Source of the DNA: Gammaproteobacteria bacterium
GTDB lineage: Bacteria; Pseudomonadota; Gammaproteobacteria; Pseudomonadales; Azotimanducaceae
DNA length: 12,094 bases
NCBI GenBank assembly: GCA_030430515.1
Contig: JAUIKX010000087.1
Coordinates: 1 to 12,094, forward strand
Direction: 5' to 3'
Shown: positions 6,214-12,094 of the stretch, piece by piece
How positions within the stretch are numbered: the stretch's first letter is position 1
Layout: each line of letters opens with the position of its first letter
Program-made: the position numbers and the translations under genes
Notes under the pieces: generated by a model
Seen by the model: the letters and a program-made list of their open reading frames with translations, nothing else
What the model was told of the DNA's origin: nothing
The model's database searches: none

Positions 6214-7467
6214 CTAGAAATAATACACCCACCGCGCAAAAATCCGCTTGCCCGCACCGGTGGTCAGCAGCCGTCCTTCAGGCGTGCGGCTAACCGCTAC
6301 CCCGCCGTATTCGTCGCCCGGGCGTCCCAGCGGCAGCGTCACACCAAATTCGAGGCGCTGTCTGTCTCCAGGATCGAATGTCATCGCAGTCTGCACCAGA
6401 CTGGAGCCATCTTCGAGGTTGCTCAGCAGAGTCACCCCCTGGCTGAGCAACGGATGCCACTGCACGGTTCCGCCAAGCGCCGTGTAGTGACGCATGAGCG
6501 CATACACCTCGCCGCGGGCAATTCTGTCCTGCAGCTCGACCGGCAACATCGCGACGTTCTCTACACGGGAAACGCCGAAGCCATTTCTGTAGTACTCAGC
6601 AAACACATAGAGATTTTTCTGTCCAACGTCGAAGCTGTAGTCGATATTTACGACCGCACTGGTGCGCCATCCAAGCGTGCGAACATCCGTCGCAACCACA
6701 TCGGTCCGCAGCAGGGCGCCTCCCAGCGGCAGACGCACCGTTGCACCCAACACGCGATCTAGGTAGTGCTTCGCGGCCATCAGCTCAAACTCGCCGGCGC
6801 CCAGGAAGCCATGCCACTTGGCGGCATAACTGGCAGCCGAGGCACTGACGTCTCCCTGCCCATCCCGGCGGGCAACTGCCAGAAGCTCCAGGTCGCTGCC
6901 GTTGCCGAAGAGCATCTGCGCGTGCAGCAGATCGTCACCGGCTTTGAAATCACGATCGATCGCGGTGGGGGCGAACGGATTGAACAGATCCATGGGCTGG
7001 AAGACATGCCCACTACCCCAGCTCACCGCCTCACGCCCAACCGTCAACGCAAAATTCGCCTTGCGGTATTTGATCGCGGCCCGATCCAGGCGATGAAACA
7101 CATCATGTCGATCGCCGCCGCCGATCGACCAGGTGAGATCCAGCGCTCTCCGCTGGTCTCCGGTGGGCACGCCGTCAAACCCTGCAGTATTCAACGCCAC
7201 GCTGTCACCGTAGAGCGCCGTGGTGGAATGGTGTACCAGCCAACGCCAGGTAGATTTTCCTCCAGTCACCATGAGTCGGGCATCGGCACTCTGATCAAAC
7301 ATGCGCGCGCCCTGGCTGCTGCGCAGCACATCATGCCTTGGAAGGCTCGTAGCAGAGCCGAACCACTTGAGCCGCAGGTCTGCTTCGTAAGCCCCGGCCC
7401 GGGCGCTTGCAAGCAGCAGCAACAGCAGCAGGCAGCTAGCCCGTTGAATCGTTTTCAATGCGGCCAT
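6214..7467 (-). CDS. Outer-membrane beta-barrel protein, family unassigned
   Basis: A 417-residue protein from the ATG at 7467; a GTG at 7470 would add one residue. The signal peptide spans residues 1-26, with a run of seven Leu and a likely AGA|YEAD cleavage site. The mature part has alternating polar and hydrophobic strands rich in aromatic residues and ends in RWVYYF. That C-terminal Phe is the usual signal for outer-membrane insertion by the BAM machinery. A striking conserved-looking stretch at about 145-179 (GREAVSWGSGHVFQPMDLFN, then PFAPTAIDRDFKAGDD) resembles porin-like barrels but does not identify a named family. The gene overlaps the 3' end of the ATPase gene by 32 bases, so it is co-transcribed with the exporter. 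It is a plausible outer-membrane exit or acceptor for whatever the permeases extract. Confidence 0.82.
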   Translation of the reverse strand: MAALKTIQRASCLLLLLLLASARAGAYEADLRLKWFGSATSLPRHDVLRSSQGARMFDQSADARLMVTGGKSTWRWLVHHSTTALYGDSVALNTAGFDGVPTGDQRRALDLTWSIGGGDRHDVFHRLDRAAIKYRKANFALTVGREAVSWGSGHVFQPMDLFNPFAPTAIDRDFKAGDDLLHAQMLFGNGSDLELLAVARRDGQGDVSASAASYAAKWHGFLGAGEFELMAAKHYLDRVLGATVRLPLGGALLRTDVVATDVRTLGWRTSAVVNIDYSFDVGQKNLYVFAEYYRNGFGVSRVENVAMLPVELQDRIARGEVYALMRHYTALGGTVQWHPLLSQGVTLLSNLEDGSSLVQTAMTFDPGDRQRLEFGVTLPLGRPGDEYGGVAVSRTPEGRLLTTGAGKRIFARWVYYF

Positions 7468-8125
7468 CACGTAGGGTTATGCGGCGTTTGGCATAGCTCA
7501 TGACCATGGGATCATGCGTCGCCGCAACGATCGTCACACCGCGCGTTTCATTGAGTACCCGCAGCAGATCTAGGAGCTCACCGGTCGTGGTTGAGTCGAG
7601 ATTGGCGCTCGGCTCATCCGCCAGCAGGAGCGCAGGCTCCGTGACGATTGCGCGCGCTACAGCCACCCGCTGCTGCTGCCCCCCGGATAGCTCCCCCGGG
7701 CGACGATCGCCCATGGTTTCGAGGCCCAGTGATTGCAGAATGTCTGCAGCCCGCTGCGCTCGTTCCGCTGCACCAACCCCCTGCAGCTGCATGATGAATT
7801 CCACGTTCTCCCGCGCGGAGAGCACAGGTATCAGGTTGTAAGACTGGAAAACGAAACCGATCTTGTGCAGCCGCAGATCTGCCAGCTCGGTATCGTTCAG
7901 GTCGTTGAGGCACACGCCATCAATGCTGACGGTCCCACTGGTCGGTCGATCCAGGCCGCCGATCACGTTCAGGAGGGTCGATTTGCCCGAACCCGAAGGC
8001 CCGGCAAGGCTGACGAATTCGCCGCGCTGCACGGTAAGGTCCACATCTCTGAGCGCATGCACCGGCACCGCGTCTTCCGTGTAGACGCGCGAGGCGCCGC
8101 GTACCTCCACCACAGGATTGCTCAT
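7436..8125 (-). CDS. ABC transporter ATPase, LolD/MacB type
   Basis: A 229-residue nucleotide-binding subunit that powers the FtsX-type permeases from the cytoplasmic face. All ABC motifs are present: Walker A GPSGSGKST (42-50), Q-loop Q94 in FVFQSYNLIP, signature LSGGQQQR (146-153), Walker B LLLADEP (166-172), D-loop SANLD, and switch H204 (ATHD). The Q-loop context and length place it with the LolD/MacB/FtsE subfamily, which drives mechanotransmission rather than classic pumping. The start codon overlaps the stop of the third permease (ATGA, 8122-8125), with GGAGG at 8136-8140. It is the only ATPase for three permeases in the visible operon. Confidence 0.97.
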   Translation of the reverse strand: MSNPVVEVRGASRVYTEDAVPVHALRDVDLTVQRGEFVSLAGPSGSGKSTLLNVIGGLDRPTSGTVSIDGVCLNDLNDTELADLRLHKIGFVFQSYNLIPVLSARENVEFIMQLQGVGAAERAQRAADILQSLGLETMGDRRPGELSGGQQQRVAVARAIVTEPALLLADEPSANLDSTTTGELLDLLRVLNETRGVTIVAATHDPMVMSYAKRRITLRDGRIENDSTG

Positions 8126-9333
8126 CTGCGCATCGCCTCCAACGGTTTAATTTTCACAGCCCGCCAGGCAGGGTAAAGGCTGGCAACAATGCCGAGCACT
8201 AGAGAGAGCCCGGCTACCAGCATCATATCTGCCCCATATAGACGAGGCACCACAACGCTGCGCATGCCCACCATCTCCACACCGCTGGCCCATTGAGAGA
8301 GATCCAAGCCCTCTGACATCCACTGGCAGAGCAACCAGCCGACAACAAGACCCAGCGCTACACCGCTCATCATCAGCAGGCTCGACTCGATGACGACCTG
8401 CACGATCACCGAACCGGGCCGCATACCGACGGCCCGTAGCATGCCGAACTCCTTCACCCTTTCCATCACCGCGGTAATCAGCGAGTTAACGAGCCCGAAG
8501 ACCAACGCCCCCATCATGATGGCAAACCAGATAAAGATCGCCGTGTCAGCAAAAACGAACATTGCCGCGATCTGGGGTTCCAACTCGCGCCAGCCCATCA
8601 CTTCCAGGCCGGAAAAGTAGCTCAGCAGCATGCTTCGAACCGATGAACCCGCGCCATCGTTCGTGAGGCGTATGGAGACTTCCGTCACTTCTCGGGTATC
8701 GAGCATCTTCTGCAGCGCAGCACGCCCGGTGAAAACAAAGGCTTTCTCGAGACCCGTGCCTTCGGCGTCGTAGACGCCAGCAATGCGAAAACCCGCTTCG
8801 CGGTTTCTACCGTCCGCGCCCTGAGTAATGATCACCAGACGCCGCCCGACCTTCGTGTCGAGCTGGTCTACAAGCGCCTGGCCGACGAAGATACGTTTGT
8901 CGTTCTCATCTGCGAGCGTTTCTCCTTCATAGAAGGCATCTCCTAGAAAAGAGATACCCTCCTGAGATGGATCGACCCCAACCAGTTGAACACCGCGGGT
9001 TTCACGCTCGCTCATGATGACCGCCGGTATCCGAATCCGTGCTGCCCAGCCTTCGAGCAGCCCGCTTGAAACATCCGGACGCCAATCTCCCGCAACGTAA
9101 AAGCTCCGCTCGATGCCGGGATCGTCCCGATAGCCCGGAGCGAATACCTTGATATGACCGGTCAGATTGTTGACGGCGCTATCTCGAAGATCCTGCTGAA
9201 AACCGCGGATGAAGCTGTTCATGAACGTCACCCCGCCGACTGCGACGACGATCGCCGCGAGCAACATGGCGTTGCGCCGACGATGACGCAGGATATTGCG
9301 AAGGCTGAGCCGCATGAGCAGAGCAAAGCTCAC
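8122..9333 (-). CDS. FtsX/MacB-type ABC permease, third of three
   Basis: A 403-residue inner-membrane permease read from GTG 9333. The start rests on a strong AAGGAGG (9340-9346) six bases upstream; the frame continues to 9438 but that part lies inside the previous gene. TM1 is at about 22-38 after a basic SLRNILRHRRRN segment. A periplasmic domain follows to about 260, then TM2 about 262-287, the cytoplasmic coupling helix MERVKEFGMLRAVGMRP (from about 290), TM3 about 312-336 and TM4 about 368-390, ending AWRAVKIKPLEAMRR. This 1+3 TM layout is typical of LolC/LolE/MacB permeases. It is clearly more distant from the other two permeases than they are from each other: for example it has GHIKVFAPGY where they have GHVQ-x2-HP-x-Y. 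It ends with a 4-base overlap with the ATPase gene. Confidence 0.94.
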   Translation of the reverse strand: MSFALLMRLSLRNILRHRRRNAMLLAAIVVAVGGVTFMNSFIRGFQQDLRDSAVNNLTGHIKVFAPGYRDDPGIERSFYVAGDWRPDVSSGLLEGWAARIRIPAVIMSERETRGVQLVGVDPSQEGISFLGDAFYEGETLADENDKRIFVGQALVDQLDTKVGRRLVIITQGADGRNREAGFRIAGVYDAEGTGLEKAFVFTGRAALQKMLDTREVTEVSIRLTNDGAGSSVRSMLLSYFSGLEVMGWRELEPQIAAMFVFADTAIFIWFAIMMGALVFGLVNSLITAVMERVKEFGMLRAVGMRPGSVIVQVVIESSLLMMSGVALGLVVGWLLCQWMSEGLDLSQWASGVEMVGMRSVVVPRLYGADMMLVAGLSLVLGIVASLYPAWRAVKIKPLEAMRR

Positions 9334-9334
9334 A

Positions 9335-10612
9335 TCAATCCTCCTTCCGTAGTGCTTCCACCGGCAGCATGCGCCGCACCCGCCAGGCAGGAAGCAGTAC
9401 GGCGAGCTGAGTACCGATGAGCATGGATACCACTGCAACCCAGGTGGCCCCCCAGGAATACTCCGGGTAGAGGCGCTCCGGCATCTGATAGATCATCATC
9501 AGCTCCCGCGTCGATTCAGGCAACGGCAGACCATTCACAGAAAGGAGCGCGAGCAGGATGCCGGTCAGAGCAAGCCCCAGAGACGTTCCGAGGATACACA
9601 GCCAGAACGCTTCAATGTGCAGATGGGTCTGCAGTTGCCCACCACGCATACCCAGCGCTCTGAGCATCCCGAGCTCGCGGGTACGCTCGAAGATGATCAT
9701 CATGAAGGTGTTGATGACGCTGAACACGACGATCACAGCAATCAGCACGAAGAACAGGCCCTGGCCGGACCGCTTCAGCTCCACCATCTGCACCATTTCC
9801 GGCATCAGTTCCGTCCAGGGCCGCGCAATGACCCCATCCGCCCAGGGGCGACCTGCAACCGCTGCGGTGTCTTTGTTTCGATGCAGCAGGAGCACCAGGG
9901 CATGTGCCTGATCGGCACCGAGTTGCCAGCCTGCCCGAAAATCATCGAGCGTCATCTGGGCGAGCGTCCGATCCATTTCAGCCTGCCCGGTCTCCAGAAT
10001 ACCGACGACGGCAAGCGCTGCCGCAGCAACGCCTCCTTTGAGAGCCGTACCCAGCATGACCACCTCGTCGCCGATACCGACACCCAGATTTCGTGCCAGC
10101 CGAACGCCCAGCACCAGATCACCCGCTCCCTGCAGGTAACGGCCTTCCACAATCCGTGAAGGCATTGTGCTCCAAACAGCCTCCTGCTGCGGGTCGACGC
10201 CGATGACAAGCCCTCCAAAACTTCTCTCTCCGGCAGATAAAAGGGCAGTGGACTGCGCTCTCACAGCGACACCTTCGACCTCAGGAAGATTCGAAGCGTC
10301 CTCAACCAGTCCGCTTACGTCGTTGATCAGATGGTCGAAGGCGGGGTCGTCCAGATACTCCGGATGCTGAATCTGAACATGCCCGAGAAACTGCCGGGCC
10401 GCCGTGTCGATCATCGCGCCAAACGTACCGTTGTTCATCGACCAGGAGAACACCAGCATCCAGACGGAAAACGCAATACCGGACGCGGTCAACCAGGTTC
10501 GCCGCGGGTTGCGCCATAGGTTGCGCCAGCCCAGCGCCAGAAGAACGTTGACCGCACCAAACTTTGGGTTGAGTCTCAGGGAAGCAACCGGTCTGTTGAG
10601 CGCTTCGTCCAT
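9335..10612 (-). CDS. FtsX/MacB-type ABC permease, second of three
   Basis: A 425-residue inner-membrane permease. TM1 is at about 41-58, preceded by WRNLWRNPRRTWLTASGIAF. The periplasmic domain contains GHVQIQHPEY and ERSFGGLVIGVD. TM2 is about 296-316, then the coupling segment FERTRELGMLRALGMR (from 318), TM3 about 344-369, TM4 about 398-417, ending PVEALRKED. ATG 10612 shares one base with the stop of the first permease (TGATG), with AGGAGG at 10617-10622 inside the previous gene; an in-frame TTG at 10615 is too close to that site. It is a close paralogue of the first permease: both have TWLTA-x-GI-x-F, GHVQ, ERSF, ARPW-x-ELMPE and FSV-[VI]-NTF. This fits a LolC/LolE-like heterodimer. Confidence 0.95.
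   Translation of the reverse strand: MDEALNRPVASLRLNPKFGAVNVLLALGWRNLWRNPRRTWLTASGIAFSVWMLVFSWSMNNGTFGAMIDTAARQFLGHVQIQHPEYLDDPAFDHLINDVSGLVEDASNLPEVEGVAVRAQSTALLSAGERSFGGLVIGVDPQQEAVWSTMPSRIVEGRYLQGAGDLVLGVRLARNLGVGIGDEVVMLGTALKGGVAAAALAVVGILETGQAEMDRTLAQMTLDDFRAGWQLGADQAHALVLLLHRNKDTAAVAGRPWADGVIARPWTELMPEMVQMVELKRSGQGLFFVLIAVIVVFSVINTFMMIIFERTRELGMLRALGMRGGQLQTHLHIEAFWLCILGTSLGLALTGILLALLSVNGLPLPESTRELMMIYQMPERLYPEYSWGATWVAVVSMLIGTQLAVLLPAWRVRRMLPVEALRKED
9340..9346 (-). promoter_or_regulatory. Ribosome binding site setting the third permease start
   Basis: AAGGAGG on the minus strand, six bases before GTG 9333 and overlapping the last codons of the second permease. It decides that the gene starts at this GTG and not at the ATG 105 bases upstream. 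Confidence 0.75.
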
Positions 10613-11883
10613 CAAGCCTCCTGCCGCAACGCGTCAACGGGATTGAGACTACGTATGCGCAGGCTTGGCAGAAAAGCCGCCACCTGCGTGGCGAAGAACA
10701 TGACAACCGGAGCGGTCAGCATCGCGCGGACGGTGATGGCCCCATGAATACTGCTCGGCATGTACATCTGTTCGGCCAGCTGCTCCATGCTATCGCCGAA
10801 CGAAATGCCCCAGACGATGAAGTAGATCACCAGCGGAAGAGCCAGCAACCAGCCCATCAGCGTACCGAGCACCCAGAGCCCGAACGCTTCCAGCTGCACC
10901 ATCCCGATGATCGACCACGGCCTGAGGCCCAGCGCCAGAAGCATGCCGAACTCGTGTGTTCTTTCGAACATCACCATGATGAATGTATTCACAACAGAGA
11001 AGCCAACGAGGATCATGATGATCCCATACATGAAGTCGCCGCTTACCCGGTCGAGCTCGATACCCTGCTCTACCTCAGGCATCAGCTCCTGCCACGGACG
11101 GGCCCGCACACTCGACCCCAGTGTGCGCTCGAGCTCACGAGCCAGGGGCCTCGCCTGCAATGGGCCACGTCCCTGAACCACAATCGTATGCGCTTCATCG
11201 GATAGACCGAAGCCATCCTGTACCGTTGCCAGGGAGGTAAGAAGCAGAGAACGATCCAGCTCCTCGATACCTGTCTGAAAGAGCCCCGAAACCGACAGCG
11301 CGAACGCAGCAACACCGCCCCTTCTGCCGCTGCCCAGCAGCACCAGCTCGTCTCCGACACCGGCACCAAGGTTGCGTGCCAGGGCAGTGCCGATCAGCGC
11401 CTCGTCCGCTGCATGGGGTATCTCACCCTCCTGCAACGTTTCGAAGAACCGGATGATCTTTGCTTCACGCGCCACATCAATCCCGAGGACCTGTGCCGCG
11501 AAACTGCGTTCGTCGGCACTAACCAGCACAAATGCCTGCACGCGGGGAGTTGCAGCAACGACGCCGGGAGCACTCCTAACGGCGCGCAGTTTGTCGCTCA
11601 GATCGCCGAGAAAAAACTCGAACTTGCTTTCATCAGGATAGTCCGGATGAACCAGCTGCACATGACCGGTGAGCAGCCCTGTGGCGCTTTCGCGCTGATC
11701 GATATAGCTGCCGTCCTGAAGAGAGATCGAACTTGTGATCAGAAAAACGGCAAAGCCAATACCACCCGCTGTCAACCAGGTGCGGCGGCGGTTACGCCAG
11801 ATATTTCTGAAAGCCGTTTTCCAGAGCAGATCTCCCGAACGACGGGGGGCCTGCCGCACGGGTAATGCGGCAGCTTCGCTCAC
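10612..11883 (-). CDS. FtsX/MacB-type ABC permease, first of three
   Basis: A 423-residue inner-membrane permease. TM1 is at about 37-55, after the basic FRNIWRNRRRTWLTAGG. The periplasmic domain (about 60-280) carries GHVQLVHPDY, ERSFAAQVLGID and ARPWQELMPE. TM2 is about 285-305, then the coupling segment FERTHEFGMLLALGLRP (from 306), TM3 about 331-356 and TM4 about 388-407, ending NPVDALRQEA. The start is GTG 11883, whose GTGA overlaps the stop of the LolA-like gene upstream, so the two are probably translated together. The ribosome site is weak (AGGGCGCAG), which suits coupling. In LolCDE and MacB these permeases lift lipoproteins or small molecules from the inner membrane; the substrate here is unknown. 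Confidence 0.95.
   Translation of the reverse strand: MSEAAALPVRQAPRRSGDLLWKTAFRNIWRNRRRTWLTAGGIGFAVFLITSSISLQDGSYIDQRESATGLLTGHVQLVHPDYPDESKFEFFLGDLSDKLRAVRSAPGVVAATPRVQAFVLVSADERSFAAQVLGIDVAREAKIIRFFETLQEGEIPHAADEALIGTALARNLGAGVGDELVLLGSGRRGGVAAFALSVSGLFQTGIEELDRSLLLTSLATVQDGFGLSDEAHTIVVQGRGPLQARPLARELERTLGSSVRARPWQELMPEVEQGIELDRVSGDFMYGIIMILVGFSVVNTFIMVMFERTHEFGMLLALGLRPWSIIGMVQLEAFGLWVLGTLMGWLLALPLVIYFIVWGISFGDSMEQLAEQMYMPSSIHGAITVRAMLTAPVVMFFATQVAAFLPSLRIRSLNPVDALRQEA
10617..10622 (-). promoter_or_regulatory. Ribosome binding site setting the second permease start
   Basis: AGGAGG on the minus strand, within the last codons of the first permease and four bases before ATG 10612. It supports that ATG over the TTG at 10615. 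Confidence 0.65.
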
Positions 11884-12094
11884 CGCGCTGCGCCCTGGCG
11901 GAGGCTGAAGAGCGTGAACAGCTCGTCATCAAGGTCAAGATCGAAATCAGCCTGACGCCATTCGAGCTCGGTATAGGTGTCTTCGGTACCGATTTCAAAC
12001 ATACGCATGCGCAGCGCCATGACACGCCCACCGAGCTCACCAACCTCCAGCGATTCCATCTTCTTCAGAGGTACCATGTCCTGATCGAAAAAGG
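11880..12094 (-). CDS. Outer-membrane lipoprotein-sorting protein (LolA-like), C-terminal end
   Basis: Partial: only the last 70 codons are in the window. The frame is open to base 12094, so the ATG at 12077 is internal. Visible residues include FFDQDMVPLKKMES, then ALRMRMFEIGTEDTYTELEW and DFDLDLDDELFTLFSLRQ. That closing pattern (an acidic x-F-D-x-D-x-x-D-x-x-F-x-x-x-x-L-R) is how LolA-like 'outer membrane lipoprotein-sorting' proteins end. In the family this is a periplasmic half-barrel with a greasy cavity that carries an acyl-chain cargo. Its stop overlaps the start of the first permease, so it is part of the exporter operon. It most likely acts as periplasmic acceptor for the exporter. 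The family call rests on a short stretch. Confidence 0.65.
   Translation of the reverse strand, partial: FFDQDMVPLKKMESLEVGELGGRVMALRMRMFEIGTEDTYTELEWRQADFDLDLDDELFTLFSLRQGAAR

Noticed and set aside
6186..6257. Longer start for the HExxH gene, at 6257
   Set aside because: It would place 24 residues before a normal signal peptide and overlap the barrel gene; the ribosome site favours 6185.
7408..7438. CAG-like triplet-rich tract resembling a microsatellite
   Set aside because: On the minus strand it encodes the Leu run and adjacent residues of the barrel signal peptide, which explains it.
6766..7503. 245-codon plus-strand open frame opposite the barrel gene
   Set aside because: It is antisense to a gene with a signal peptide, barrel character and operon context; the translation has no recognisable domain.
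9334..9438. N-terminal extension of the third permease to an upstream ATG
   Set aside because: The extra 35 residues overlap the second permease's coding end and have no membrane-protein sense; GTG 9333 has an ideal ribosome site.
1..12094. CRISPR array, tRNA, rRNA, insertion sequence or prophage attachment site
   Set aside because: No regularly spaced repeats, cloverleaf, transposase motif or terminal inverted repeat was seen on either strand by reading; a dedicated scan was not possible.

Overview
The window looks like a stretch of chromosome from a GC-rich Gram-negative bacterium, probably a proteobacterium. The reasons are an outer-membrane beta-barrel with a signal peptide and a C-terminal aromatic residue, a LolA-like lipoprotein-sorting protein, a LolCDE/MacB-type ABC exporter, and densely packed genes with overlapping starts and stops. 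A free-living gammaproteobacterium is the best guess from the gene types, but no marker gene settles it. No rRNA, tRNA, CRISPR array, insertion sequence or integrase was seen.

Left part, plus strand (1-1665): the 3' part of a class I-like cytochrome P450, a rubredoxin starting 2 bases after the P450 stop, and a small beta-class carbonic anhydrase. The P450-rubredoxin pair suggests that the rubredoxin is the electron donor, which would be unusual because P450s normally use ferredoxins. Converging on these (1671-3056, minus strand) is a secreted protein with three H-type-lectin-like repeats and a C-terminal DUF11-like domain.

Middle, plus strand (about 3117-5591): a lower-GC divergent intergenic region with three short perfect inverted repeats and a 39-codon ORF. 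It is followed by a tight three-gene run: a class III CoA-transferase (CaiB/BaiF), a group II truncated haemoglobin, and a DUF2161 protein with a PD-(D/E)XK nuclease-like core.

Right part, minus strand (12094 down to 5598): one probable operon of seven genes. In transcription order these are the C-terminal end of a LolA-like outer-membrane lipoprotein-sorting protein, three different FtsX/MacB-type permeases, one LolD/MacB-type ATPase, an outer-membrane beta-barrel of unassigned family, and an exported HExxH protein. Junctions are stop/start overlaps or gaps of a few bases, except for a 28-base gap before the last gene. Together they would span inner membrane (permeases and ATPase), periplasm (carrier and HExxH protein) and outer membrane (barrel). 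The likely job is extraction and trafficking of a lipoprotein or other lipidic cargo to the cell surface. This module is the best candidate in the window for an incompletely described system; its substrate cannot be read from the sequence.
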